Shown: piece after piece, positions 14,333 to 22,628 of the stretch
Numbering within the stretch: the first letter of the stretch is position 1
How the letters are laid out: each line of letters starts with the position of its first letter
Source of the DNA: an uncultured Lachnospiraceae bacterium
GTDB taxonomy: Bacteria; Bacillota; Clostridia; Lachnospirales; Lachnospiraceae
Assembly (NCBI GenBank): GCA_947565255.1
Contig: CANOFI010000011.1
Span: 1 to 22,628 of the forward strand
Direction: 5' to 3'
DNA: 22,628 nt
Made by a program: the position numbers and the translations under genes
Notes under the pieces: generated by a model
Told to the model about the DNA's origin: nothing
Databases searched by the model: none
What the model saw: the letters and a program-made list of their open reading frames with translations, nothing else

Positions 14333-17300
14333 CTATTTTTTCTTTCCAAAATGCACATTTACTGCGGATAAAATTCCCATTGGACGAAGCATATATGTAT
14401 CTGTCCACTGGCTGCCGGACGTTCTGTACGAATCCGGTCCGTACCACTTAAATTCATCGTCGGCATTGTGCAGCGTGCCAAAGCCGTTAAACCGGTTTCC
14501 ATAAACGACAATTTCCAATCTGTGAAAGCCTTTCTGCATGGCGCCGAGATTGATTTTATGAGGCGCATAGGCGAGAATGCCTTTTGCTTCGCCATCCACG
14601 AATACTTCCATGACCGGCGCCCTAAAATGCGGCACCTCCAGTACTACATCGTCATAAGTTTCCTCAGCATTTACATCCATTGTATAAGTGATATTTCCGG
14701 TATAAAACGGAAGTCTCTGGCTGACCACCGAGCCGAAACGAAGACTCTTTGCCGGCTCCGTGATATGGGCATAATCTCCATATGTCTCCACGCCAAATTC
14801 ACCCAGAATATAACTCCACTCTAAATTTATTTTTCTTCCAAACGGAATTTGCACAAGCAGTTCATTCGTCCCTTTTTGTATGGCCGGAAGCGCAACCCTC
14901 GTAATAATTTCATCCACATACCAGCCGTCTGTATTCGCTGTATCCACCGACTGTCCGTTTAATGTGATTTTGGCATTTTCCGGACGCTCCATGGCATAAC
15001 AGGCGTCCTTCACTTCGATATCGGAATCAAACGTATAACAAAGAGTGACCGTATGTTCAATTTTTTCATTCGGAATGCGGTACGGCTGTGTAAAATGATC
15101 CTGACGTCTCGGCAACCCCAGCTCTTTGCGAAATGCATTGTCGATCGTCAAAATATCTTTTTTCTCCTGCCATTCGCCATCATCAAACTTATACCTCGCA
15201 TAATCCAGCAGCAGCACATTCGGCTCCGCTAACGAAAATGCATCAGGTTTTTCGACTTTTTTCGTCACATATTGATAAGAAACAGCCGGCTGCACGGCCT
15301 GCGGCGCTCCTTCCTCCAGCAAAAATAACAGGCTGTCCTCCGCGAAAATGTGCACTTTTATAACAGTATTGCCGTTCACCTGCTTTACCTCATACGGTGT
15401 AATTTCCCCCGTAATGGTATTGTACAGCGTGGGATTATGTAAACCATTTATCGTAATGTAATATTTCTCCCTCTTGTCGAGACAATTATTTTTGCGGTTC
15501 ACATGACAGATAAACAGCCATTTTTTATCACCGTCCGTCCGCATCTGGTAAATCAGATTTGCGGAATGATGCCCCTTGTCGTCAAGGATTTCAATTGTCC
15601 GCTCCGGACGAAGCGCCTCTAAAAGCTCTGTTCGGTTAAACTGGACGCACGTACAGTTCCGCGCGAATTTTTGCGCGCGGTCCGAGGGCTCTGCATCCAC
15701 AAGCTTCGGAATATTTCCGGCAAAAATAACTTTTCCTCCGGCTTTTTCAAATGCTTCTAAGCGGTCCAGCGTTGTGCTTCGAATCGTCCGGCAGTCCGGC
15801 ACCAGAACTGCTTTGTATGACATTTCGCCGATATGCAGTTCCTCTGTTTTAGGAAGCTCTTTGCACTGTTTGGGCAACAGACTTTCTGATACAAGGTCAA
15901 AATCAATCGTTCCATATAACAGCCACTGCATGAGATTTTCATAATTTTCATCCAGCTGGTCCCGCACCGTCTGTGTCTGAGAATTCGGTCCAAAAGAAAT
16001 CCAGTACGATTCAATCGGATGAATAACTGCCACATTGACCAGCGCCTTTCCCCTTGTCAGGGCTGTGTTCAGCCTCGCAAAATGCTCCTCCACATAGCCA
16101 AATTTCGGATACCACGGGGACTGGTAGCCGATGGAGGCCGGCCAGTCGCGCTTTGCCTCCCCCTCCATCGACATAAATGTCAGATGGTGCACGCGCATTG
16201 TCACACCGAGAGCCGCCTGCCAGTCCCCCTGCAGCTTGTACGTCTTAAAGTCCGCATCCCAGTGCGTCACGCCGTACAGCTCACTTGTGACCCCCTCGCA
16301 TCCATTCTGCCGCGCGACGCTGACCGCCTGCTTTGCAGTGGAAAATTCCTTCTGGTCGCACAAAATGTCAATACCCGGATACTGCATGCTGCGGTACAGG
16401 CGCATGGCCTCACTGAGCGCCAGTGTCTGGGAATACAGCGTTCTTTCCGACATATAATGTCCCGTCAGTCCGATGTGATGTTCCCCGCACCACTTCGCAA
16501 TGGTATCTGGAAAAGCCTGCGCGAACCGCTCCGCCAGATGCTCATGGTAATGATAGCGGTGTACCGAAACCTTTTCGTCCGGCAGCTCCCATAAAATTTC
16601 GGGAACCACATCCAGCAGTTCGATTCCGAACATTTGTTCGTATGTGTCATTCATGTCGTCCGTGTACGACAGCGTCGCATCTTTTTCCGCGTCCGGCTGC
16701 GGAAATGCAAATTTCCCGGACATCTGCGGCTCGTCTGTAAAAATAGACGGAATGGACTGTCCAAAATCGGAACCTAACTTTTCATAATAACGCTGGTGCG
16801 TCACTTCAATAAATTTTTCTACCGCTTCCTTCTTGAATACGTCTATGTATGTCTGGTCATTAAACCACGGGCTTTCTTTTGCAATTTTTACATAGGCGTG
16901 CCAGATTTTTCCCTCTGCCGCCTCCGCGTCTTTTTCCACTCTTTTGTATGCCTTCAGGTATCCGTTCTCATCCAGGACAACCTGATAGGATGTCAGATAA
17001 TATCCCTTCGGTTTTCTTCCGGCATCGATTTCCGCTTCATACTGTTCCCTTGTCAGATCCAGCTCCTTTTGCGATTTGAGACTTAAAAACATGGCTCTCT
17101 GCCGGTAACGGACATTCTCAGTGACCGTGCCGCCTGCTGCCCCTGACGCGTAGCGGTCCTCATCGTACAGATAGCAGTACATCCCTTTTTGCTTTGCATA
17201 TGCATTGGCGTATGAGACCAGCTCCATGAATTCTTCTCCCATATAAGGGGTTTCCAGTCCGGTTCGGCAGTGCAGGGTAAACCCGCCTGCGCCCATCTGC

Positions 17301-17443
17301 TCATAGACATCGATCTGTTTTGTTATCATTTCCTTTGTCACCCTGCAGTTCCAGCACCAGAACGGCTGGCCCCTGTATTCATTTGTCGGGTTTAAAAATA
17401 ATGCATCATCTAATGCTTTTGTGTTGTTTTTGCTGTAAAACAT
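14333..17443 (-). CDS. Large glycoside hydrolase, GH106-like (putative alpha-L-rhamnosidase)
   Basis: A 1036-residue protein. The N-terminal part begins with QPFWCWNCRVTKEMI and runs on through GGFTLHCRTGL and LYDEDRYASGAAGG, the pattern of the GH106-like TIM-barrel proteins usually annotated as glycosyl hydrolases. Acidic candidates for catalysis are Glu238 in FTDEPQ and Glu388 in TSELYGVTHWD; I did not align them to a structure. Residues 530-590 look like a Rossmann-like glutamine-amidotransferase-type segment, and the last 250 residues contain GH2-type beta-sandwich sequence (ITLNGQSVDT, FGRKINLEW). There is no signal peptide, so it acts inside the cell on imported oligosaccharides. The start at 17443 has AAGGAGG five nt upstream; an upstream extension to 17506 lies in a hairpin and is rejected. 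It follows the solute-binding protein gene by 109 bp. Confidence 0.65.
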   Translation of the reverse strand: MFYSKNNTKALDDALFLNPTNEYRGQPFWCWNCRVTKEMITKQIDVYEQMGAGGFTLHCRTGLETPYMGEEFMELVSYANAYAKQKGMYCYLYDEDRYASGAAGGTVTENVRYRQRAMFLSLKSQKELDLTREQYEAEIDAGRKPKGYYLTSYQVVLDENGYLKAYKRVEKDAEAAEGKIWHAYVKIAKESPWFNDQTYIDVFKKEAVEKFIEVTHQRYYEKLGSDFGQSIPSIFTDEPQMSGKFAFPQPDAEKDATLSYTDDMNDTYEQMFGIELLDVVPEILWELPDEKVSVHRYHYHEHLAERFAQAFPDTIAKWCGEHHIGLTGHYMSERTLYSQTLALSEAMRLYRSMQYPGIDILCDQKEFSTAKQAVSVARQNGCEGVTSELYGVTHWDADFKTYKLQGDWQAALGVTMRVHHLTFMSMEGEAKRDWPASIGYQSPWYPKFGYVEEHFARLNTALTRGKALVNVAVIHPIESYWISFGPNSQTQTVRDQLDENYENLMQWLLYGTIDFDLVSESLLPKQCKELPKTEELHIGEMSYKAVLVPDCRTIRSTTLDRLEAFEKAGGKVIFAGNIPKLVDAEPSDRAQKFARNCTCVQFNRTELLEALRPERTIEILDDKGHHSANLIYQMRTDGDKKWLFICHVNRKNNCLDKREKYYITINGLHNPTLYNTITGEITPYEVKQVNGNTVIKVHIFAEDSLLFLLEEGAPQAVQPAVSYQYVTKKVEKPDAFSLAEPNVLLLDYARYKFDDGEWQEKKDILTIDNAFRKELGLPRRQDHFTQPYRIPNEKIEHTVTLCYTFDSDIEVKDACYAMERPENAKITLNGQSVDTANTDGWYVDEIITRVALPAIQKGTNELLVQIPFGRKINLEWSYILGEFGVETYGDYAHITEPAKSLRFGSVVSQRLPFYTGNITYTMDVNAEETYDDVVLEVPHFRAPVMEVFVDGEAKGILAYAPHKINLGAMQKGFHRLEIVVYGNRFNGFGTLHNADDEFKWYGPDSYRTSGSQWTDTYMLRPMGILSAVNVHFGKKK

Positions 17444-17500
17444 GGTGTCCTCCTTTTTTTGTACAAATATTGTTGCAATACCACATCGGCTGCTTTTTAC

Positions 17501-17516
17501 ATGCACCTCTGTGCAT
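17501..17516. repeat. Small perfect hairpin between the binding-protein and hydrolase genes
   Basis: ATGCAC and GTGCAT form a 6-bp stem with a CTCT (minus strand AGAG) loop, with T-rich and A-rich flanks that can add pairs. No T-run follows on the minus strand, so it is a poor intrinsic terminator; it could be an operator or a processing or attenuation structure. Confidence 0.4.
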
Positions 17517-17552
17517 TTGAAAACCTGCCGCCGGTCTTTTTATACATATCCC

Positions 17553-18827
17553 TTACATTCCGCTCTTCCATCTTTCTATAATCGCCTCTGTCACCTGCTC
17601 TAAAGATTTCTTATCATATAAAAAATAATCTGCCTCCTCTTTAAAGGCATCCAGCACATTTTCATTTTCCAGCACAGGCAGCATAAGCTTCATTTCCTCC
17701 TGGCACTCCTTCATATTATCATTGGCGCTTTGCTCATAGCCGTTCATCATTTTTTCTTCCTCAAGCACCTGATATGCCGCATCGCTGATTGGCACTCCCT
17801 TCTCCGTCACCTGCCTGACTGCCATTTCCCTGCTGTTCAGCAAAAAATTCAAAAGCATAGCCGCTTCCCTCGGCCGTGCGGTGTCCCGGCTGATGGCATA
17901 GAGCGTTGCCGGCTTAATATACCAGCCGAGTCTCTCTGCACCCGGCTCCCGAAGATAGTCCCCTACCACCGCCTCTGCTCCTGTCTCTGCCAGAGGCGTG
18001 CAATAGTTGCTGGCATCGCTGATCCATGCCGCCGCCCCTGCAATTTTTTTGGAAGCAAAGGCATTTCTCTCAAAATTATCCACAGGTATAATCACCTTTT
18101 TCTGTATTAACTGCTTATAAAAATTCAGCATAATCTGAATGTCCTGCGCAGTCAGGGCCAGATTTCCCTCCTCATCCAGCACCGTGGCATCTGTTGTCTG
18201 CTCCAGATAGGCAAGAAGCAGGAAAAACAACGATTTCTTTTCCATGCCCAGCGGATAAATGCCGTCTTTTCCCATGACCTCGGCAACCTGAAATAAATCA
18301 TCCCAGGTTTGTGGAAGCTCCAGCTGATAGGAATCAAATAACGTCTTATTATAAAACAATGTCTGGGTATTAAAGGCAATCGGAATTCCGTTGAGTTTCC
18401 CGTTCATCATGCCGTATTCCAGCTCATCCTTTTCAAAGTTTGAAAAATCGATATAGTCTTTCAGCTTTTGCAAATCATAAAAGCCAGAACCGTCAGCAGA
18501 ATATTCCTGAAGCCATGCATAATTAATCTGCATGACATCCGGCTCCATATGGGACTTCATATAAATATGCATACGCTTATCATATCCATTCCAGCTTCCA
18601 TACACAGACTTCACGGAAATCTCCGGATTGCTGCTTTGAAACTCCTCTACCGCTTCCATGGTATACTGATGACGAATATCATTGCCCCACCATGAAAAAG
18701 AAATAGAAACGTTTCTGGAAGCGCCTGTATCCTCCTTCCTTGTCCCGCAGGCAGTCATATTGGCTGCAAGTCCAAAAATGCAAAGCATTGCTGCGAGCCT
18801 GCTGCATTTCCCTTTTTTATTCATCAT
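17553..18827 (-). CDS. Extracellular solute-binding lipoprotein, family 1 (sugar-type), no permease nearby
   Basis: A 424-residue lipoprotein. A short basic N-terminus and hydrophobic stretch end in NMTAC, with Cys27 as the lipid attachment site. The mature part is a cluster-1 solute-binding protein: SFSWWGND at its start, PDVMQINYAW, then GIPIAFNTQTLFYNKTLF and PQTWDDLF, typical of binding proteins for oligosaccharides and other polar solutes. The usual neighbours, two MalFG-type permeases, are not in the window. Instead the gene begins inside the end of a diguanylate cyclase gene (ATGATGAATAA overlap) with AGGTGAGG just before it, so the two are translationally coupled. Family 1 proteins can also act as sensors, delivering ligand to a membrane partner. 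That role fits the context better than transport, but it is an inference. ATG at 18824 is an equally good start. Confidence 0.9.
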   Translation of the reverse strand: MMNKKGKCSRLAAMLCIFGLAANMTACGTRKEDTGASRNVSISFSWWGNDIRHQYTMEAVEEFQSSNPEISVKSVYGSWNGYDKRMHIYMKSHMEPDVMQINYAWLQEYSADGSGFYDLQKLKDYIDFSNFEKDELEYGMMNGKLNGIPIAFNTQTLFYNKTLFDSYQLELPQTWDDLFQVAEVMGKDGIYPLGMEKKSLFFLLLAYLEQTTDATVLDEEGNLALTAQDIQIMLNFYKQLIQKKVIIPVDNFERNAFASKKIAGAAAWISDASNYCTPLAETGAEAVVGDYLREPGAERLGWYIKPATLYAISRDTARPREAAMLLNFLLNSREMAVRQVTEKGVPISDAAYQVLEEEKMMNGYEQSANDNMKECQEEMKLMLPVLENENVLDAFKEEADYFLYDKKSLEQVTEAIIERWKSGM

Positions 18828-20340
18828 CCTCACCTGCCATTTCTTCCGTATACAGTGTATACTGATTCTTACCACTGCGCTTTGATACATACAGGGCGCT
18901 GTCTGCCCTTTTATACATCTGCTCAAAGCTTTCCTGCTCCTTAGCGGCAATGTATACTCCGGCGCTTAAGGATACTCTGCAGATTTCCCTTTCCTCCTCG
19001 AATTCTTTGCTGAAAAGCTCCAAAAGCAGCTTCAAATCTGCACCGATGCGATTCTTTATAATATCCCTGTCGTGAATCGTATACTGCATAAACAGAGCAA
19101 ATTCATCGCCGCCGATGCGTCCCTTTATCACTTCATCTCCGTACATCTGTTTTAACATACTGCCCAGCCGCGCAATCACCTTGTCTCCATAGGCATGCCC
19201 CAGCCTGTCATTGACCTGCTTAAAATTATCCATATCCACAATCACCATAACAGAGCTTCTTTCCTGCTTTCCCTTACTTAATGCAATATCTGCCATCTCC
19301 TGGAAGGAGCTTTTATTCAGCATTCCGGAAAGGTTATCATATTCCGCTCTCTTTTTCAGATCAGAAAAGGCGGTATCCACAGGATTTGTAATTCTGCGCA
19401 TGAGCCACACGCCAATCACCAGAACCAGAATAATCACACCCAGAGTAAACAAAAGAATATAGAGACGCTGCTGCTGTATTTCCTTCAAAATTACCTCCAG
19501 AGGAACAGAAGCAACCACATACCACTGGTTGTCACAGATATTGGTTGTAACCAGACTCCCATTCATGGTGGCAGAAAAGCTGCTGCCCTTCCGGGTGAGC
19601 TTTTGCAGGGAGGCTTCCAGATTCTTCCCAATCTCGTCGGTATTTGTGGAATATATGATTTTCTGCTTTTCATCTACCAGGTGGATTGTCATATCCTTTA
19701 ACTCGTCGGGATATTCAAATACCGTGGCAAACTCCCTGTTGTATATAGCGGCAATCAGAACCGCATTGTCATTCAGCCTTTTTATGTAATACATCCGGTC
19801 ATAATTATCCTGAAATCCGAAAACCCATGCCGACGAGGCCTGCTCCTGGCCAATTTCCGCAGCAAATGCGGCATACATACCTCCCTCCGGAAACATTGCG
19901 TAGGTTGTATTGGATATCCACCCAATCCCGTGGTCATTGGCATATACAATACCGAAATCACAAAAGTTGTTCATCACGCCCAGATCCTGGATACGATTTG
20001 CAATGGCGGCTTCCTGCTGGATTTTATCAAACTCCTCTATCCCCTCATCCGTGGCATCATATTCACAATAGCTGTCTTCCGAAAAAAAGAGCGCTGTCGT
20101 TTCCTCCACCTCATCGATATAAGAATTAATATTTAACATCTGCTGCCTGTTATTAACCCCGATCCATGTGGAAATTTTATCCTGCACCACATTACTGGAA
20201 CGCTGCAGCACAACCAGAGTAAGTAGCAAATTAGTACCAATAATAATTCCAATAAATGCAAGAAACAGCTTCAACTGCAGCTTTCGCAGCTGGAATTCTT
20301 CTTTTTTGCCTTTTTTTCTGTTATTATGTTCAACTGCCAT
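18817..20340 (-). CDS. Membrane diguanylate cyclase with extracellular sensor domain
   Basis: A 507-residue protein predicted to make c-di-GMP. A transmembrane helix lies at 22-45. An extracellular domain of about 245 residues, probably Cache-like (DEKQKIIYSTN and NQWYVVASVPLE near its end are typical), is followed by a second helix at 293-313 and a GGDEF domain from about 330. The active motif GGDEF is intact (410-414), and DMDNF (369-373) supplies the metal site. The inhibitory RxxD site, expected at 401-404, reads GDEV, so classical product inhibition is probably absent. The start at 20340 has AAGGGG eight nt upstream. It overlaps the downstream solute-binding gene and follows the phosphodiesterase gene after 185 bp of structured sequence. 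Confidence 0.92.
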   Translation of the reverse strand: MAVEHNNRKKGKKEEFQLRKLQLKLFLAFIGIIIGTNLLLTLVVLQRSSNVVQDKISTWIGVNNRQQMLNINSYIDEVEETTALFFSEDSYCEYDATDEGIEEFDKIQQEAAIANRIQDLGVMNNFCDFGIVYANDHGIGWISNTTYAMFPEGGMYAAFAAEIGQEQASSAWVFGFQDNYDRMYYIKRLNDNAVLIAAIYNREFATVFEYPDELKDMTIHLVDEKQKIIYSTNTDEIGKNLEASLQKLTRKGSSFSATMNGSLVTTNICDNQWYVVASVPLEVILKEIQQQRLYILLFTLGVIILVLVIGVWLMRRITNPVDTAFSDLKKRAEYDNLSGMLNKSSFQEMADIALSKGKQERSSVMVIVDMDNFKQVNDRLGHAYGDKVIARLGSMLKQMYGDEVIKGRIGGDEFALFMQYTIHDRDIIKNRIGADLKLLLELFSKEFEEEREICRVSLSAGVYIAAKEQESFEQMYKRADSALYVSKRSGKNQYTLYTEEMAGEDDE

Positions 20341-20401
20341 ATATTTACCCCTTTATTCCCGCGAGCAATGAACCAAACATCAATACTGCGAAGCAAAGCC
20401 A

Positions 20402-20507
20402 GTCCCTTAGGACACGGACATTTGGCGAATGCCGCAAGGCTCAAATAACCCCCGCAGCTTGCTGCGTTATAAGTTTTATACCCCGCCCAGTCTGCTGCGG
20501 GGTTTTT
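20402..20507. other. Structured spacer with competing hairpins between phosphodiesterase and cyclase genes
   Basis: Within the 185-bp gap (20341-20525) several inverted repeats overlap. AACCCCCGCAGC (20447-20458) can pair with GCTGCGGGGTT (20494-20504). CCCCGC (20481-20486) can pair instead with GCGGGG (20497-20502), which is followed by five T on the plus strand. CGCAGC (20453-20458) can pair with GCTGCG (20461-20466). Smaller ones are GTCC/GGAC (20402-20413) and GGC/GCC (20424-20433). The structures are mutually exclusive. It may be a terminator with a duplicated arm, an attenuator in the cyclase leader or an interspersed repeat. I do not recognise a c-di-GMP riboswitch in it. Confidence 0.5.
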
Positions 20508-20525
20508 GATTGTGTCATGTGTAAT

Positions 20526-22628
20526 CTATCGGTTTTTATCCAGCATCTTCTCAAACGCTTCCTCTGGAATCGGCCTGCAGTATCGATACCCCTGCGCCAC
20601 ATATGCCCCGATTTCCATCATAAGCTCTGTATCCTTATCCGTTTCTACCCCTTCACACACCACCTGGGCATCCAAATCATTTGCCAGATTGACAATATTT
20701 CGCATAATTTCCACCTGTCTTTTACGATTCTCATTGTTGAGCAGGAAGGAACGGTCAAGCTTAATTACCGAAGCCGGTATTTGCTCAAATACCCCCAGAG
20801 AAGAATAACCGGAGCCAAAATCATCAATGGAAAGATGGATTCCCTTCTGGTTGAGAATATCTACTGTCTCCATGATTTTCTGCCGTTCAAGCTCCTCCAT
20901 GACAAGGGTTTCCGTAATTTCCACCTCAATGAATTCTACGGGCACCTGATATCTGTTCAGTATGGCCTCAAATCTTTCCACAAAGCCTTCCTTAATAAAA
21001 TGCAGTCTGGAAAAATTGCAGGATATGGGAACAACTTCCTTTCCTTCATCCATACGCCTTCTTAATAACTTACAGGCAGTCTCCATCACAAAGAAATCAA
21101 TCTCCGTAATTTTGCCCGTCTGCTCATAATAAGGTACAAAAAACCCCGGCGCCCGGATGGCTCCGTTGTCGGTAGGGTCCTGAAAGCGCACCAGCGCTTC
21201 CGCGCCAACCACCTGCTCATTGCGGATATCTACCTTTGCCTGATAATAAGCCACAAAATCTTTATTGATATCCACGGACTCCAAAAGCTTTTCTTTTTCA
21301 TCAAATTCCTTCAGCTGGCCGCTCAGCTTTTCATCGTATATCTGTATCCTGTTGGAATAGCTTCCCTTTAAGAAATCTGCCGCCTGAATACTGTAGGAAA
21401 GAAAAAGCTCTACATCACTGCCCTGTTCGGGAATTGTGCACACACCCATCACGACAGCCATATGAATCTGTACCTCATCGTATATTCTCTGGGATACTTT
21501 ATCTGCAATGTCCTTCAGCCTTTTCTCCAAAGCCTCCAAATCTTCATACCTTACAAAAAGTGCAAAATGGCTGCCGTAATTTCTGGCATACAGCTCCTTT
21601 TCCTCATCAAGCTCCTGTGAAACCACCTCAACAAACAGCTCCAGAATCCTTTTACTTGCCTGCCAGCCATACAGAACGCCGTACCGTTTAAACTGGGTGA
21701 TATCTGTATAGACAAGTGCATAGCTCCTGTCACCGGAAAGCTGTAACAATACCTTATACTTTAAATAACTCAGATTCCAGATACCTAACTCTGTATCCTT
21801 GTACATTAATATCTGTATATGTCTGCTGTTTTTAAGCATCCGGTACAAAACCAGAATAATCAGAATTGCCGCCGCGCAGAGTATTACAATAATGATAATG
21901 CTGTTTTCCCTGACAAAATTTGCTATACTCATCTTAGAATAGAAATTGTCCTGCAGCATATAATCGCTGACCATCTTATTACTGACCTCTGAAAGTTCTT
22001 TGTTCAGAATACTAAGCAGCAGTGAATTTTCTTCCCTTACCACCATATAGAACAAATGACTGTCGCTCAGTACACTGTGTATTTCCAGATTGTTAAACTG
22101 GAACTCTGTACCCAGCAAATATTCTGCCAGATAGCCGTCACATATCGCCGCGTCTGCTTTCCCTGATTTCACCTTTTTCAGACAGTCATACTGGGAATCA
22201 CAGGTAAGCACCCTGGCGCCTTCATCCACAAAATCCAGCACATGGTTTTCTGACACAATCCCCTTCTCCACCGCAACCCTGCTTATCGCTTCTGCCTTAC
22301 TGTTCTTTTTCATCACAATCACATAAGACGCCTGGGCATATTTGTTTGTCAGCGCAAGTCCTTTACCTTTTATATTTGCCGCTGTCTCCCCAAAATAGCT
22401 TAGGATATCAATTTTTCCCTCCTGCAAAAGCTTCTCCGCCTCCGCTACGCTTTTCACTTTTACATAGGAAAAATGAATACCTGTACTTGACGACAGCCCC
22501 TCCAGCGCCTGTCTGGAAAGTCCTTTGCATTCGCCATCACTCTCATAAACAAAAGGATAGCAGCCGTCAAAATATCCCACCCTGAGATTGTCATGTTCAC
22601 TGATAAACTGCTTCTCCTCACTGGTCAG
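20526..22628 (-). CDS. EAL phosphodiesterase with extracellular solute-binding-type sensor and degenerate GGDEF (5' end outside window)
   Basis: A c-di-GMP phosphodiesterase, open to the right edge, so the start is missing. Sixteen more in-frame codons precede the GTG at 22580, including EHDNLR before VGYFDG, the usual beginning of a type 3 solute-binding (SBP_bac_3) sensor domain. Counting from that GTG, the sensor covers about 1-215, a membrane helix 226-248, a GGDEF-like domain 255-420 and EAL 435-684. The GGDEF motif is lost (YGSHF, 335-339), so it cannot cyclise GTP. The EAL site is complete: Glu461 (AEALVRF), Asn522, Glu554 (EITET), Asp586-Asp587 (DDFGSG), Lys607, Glu643 (CEGVET) and Gln663. 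It should therefore degrade c-di-GMP in response to an extracellular small molecule, opposing the adjacent cyclase. Confidence 0.92.
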   Translation of the reverse strand: MTSEEKQFISEHDNLRVGYFDGCYPFVYESDGECKGLSRQALEGLSSSTGIHFSYVKVKSVAEAEKLLQEGKIDILSYFGETAANIKGKGLALTNKYAQASYVIVMKKNSKAEAISRVAVEKGIVSENHVLDFVDEGARVLTCDSQYDCLKKVKSGKADAAICDGYLAEYLLGTEFQFNNLEIHSVLSDSHLFYMVVREENSLLLSILNKELSEVSNKMVSDYMLQDNFYSKMSIANFVRENSIIIIVILCAAAILIILVLYRMLKNSRHIQILMYKDTELGIWNLSYLKYKVLLQLSGDRSYALVYTDITQFKRYGVLYGWQASKRILELFVEVVSQELDEEKELYARNYGSHFALFVRYEDLEALEKRLKDIADKVSQRIYDEVQIHMAVVMGVCTIPEQGSDVELFLSYSIQAADFLKGSYSNRIQIYDEKLSGQLKEFDEKEKLLESVDINKDFVAYYQAKVDIRNEQVVGAEALVRFQDPTDNGAIRAPGFFVPYYEQTGKITEIDFFVMETACKLLRRRMDEGKEVVPISCNFSRLHFIKEGFVERFEAILNRYQVPVEFIEVEITETLVMEELERQKIMETVDILNQKGIHLSIDDFGSGYSSLGVFEQIPASVIKLDRSFLLNNENRKRQVEIMRNIVNLANDLDAQVVCEGVETDKDTELMMEIGAYVAQGYRYCRPIPEEAFEKMLDKNR

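Noticed and set aside
16019..16594. Plus-strand open frame of 191 residues
   Set aside because: Antisense to the GH106-like gene, without motifs or an initiation site.
20341..20525. c-di-GMP riboswitch before the cyclase gene
   Set aside because: Location would fit, but I could not find the conserved GEMM-I or c-di-GMP-II core sequences; only simple hairpins are seen.
20256..21065. Plus-strand open frame of 269 residues
   Set aside because: It runs antisense through the cyclase start, the structured spacer and the EAL gene, and has a composition unlike a real protein.
1..22628. CRISPR array, insertion sequence or phage genes
   Set aside because: No regularly spaced repeats, transposase, integrase or phage structural genes were seen anywhere in the window.

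Overview
The window comes from the chromosome of a Gram-positive anaerobe of the class Clostridia, most likely a gut-type Lachnospiraceae. I infer this from the AGGAGG-type ribosome sites, sigma-A promoters, the heterodimeric ABC exporter, the DUF3737 protein, the fused PTS EIICBA, the chemoreceptors and GGDEF/EAL proteins, and a type I dockerin on a secreted protease. All intact genes lie on the minus strand, so transcription runs from high to low coordinates. The only plus-strand coding trace is a gene remnant near 12.4 kb.

Right part (22628 to 14333, in order of transcription). An EAL phosphodiesterase with a solute-binding-protein-type extracellular sensor is cut by the window edge. A 185-bp structured spacer follows, then a membrane diguanylate cyclase with an extracellular sensor. 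The start of a solute-binding lipoprotein gene overlaps the end of the cyclase gene, and no permease is in sight. Next is a large cytoplasmic glycoside hydrolase (GH106-like, putative alpha-L-rhamnosidase). The cluster looks like a carbohydrate-linked sensing unit feeding c-di-GMP, and is the most interesting part of the window.

Middle part (14217 to 9048). A secreted subtilisin-like protease carries a chitobiase-type C-terminal domain and a dockerin. A decayed metallophosphoesterase 3' end lies on the opposite strand. A terminator-like hairpin, a DUF3737 beta-helix protein and a complete EIICBA sugar PTS transporter follow, with a hairpin after the PTS gene.

Left part (8732 to 267). Two methyl-accepting chemotaxis proteins each have their own recognisable promoter: one is a dCache-HAMP receptor, the other a six-helix membrane receptor without HAMP. 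Next comes a tightly coupled ABC exporter heterodimer, preceded by a perfect 14-bp palindrome plus a second degenerate copy (MarR-type operator form, but no regulator gene is nearby). A GH105 unsaturated glycuronyl hydrolase starts within 20 bp of the exporter stop.

Far left (1 to 266). I see no gene. The stretch holds three consecutive stem-loops ending in a T-run on the plus strand, and a tRNA 3'-end-like motif. It could be a structured RNA or the edge of an integrated element.

Overall the window suggests a motile plant- or host-glycan-using bacterium. Rhamnogalacturonan-type enzymes (GH105, GH106-like), sugar uptake, chemotaxis and c-di-GMP signalling sit side by side.
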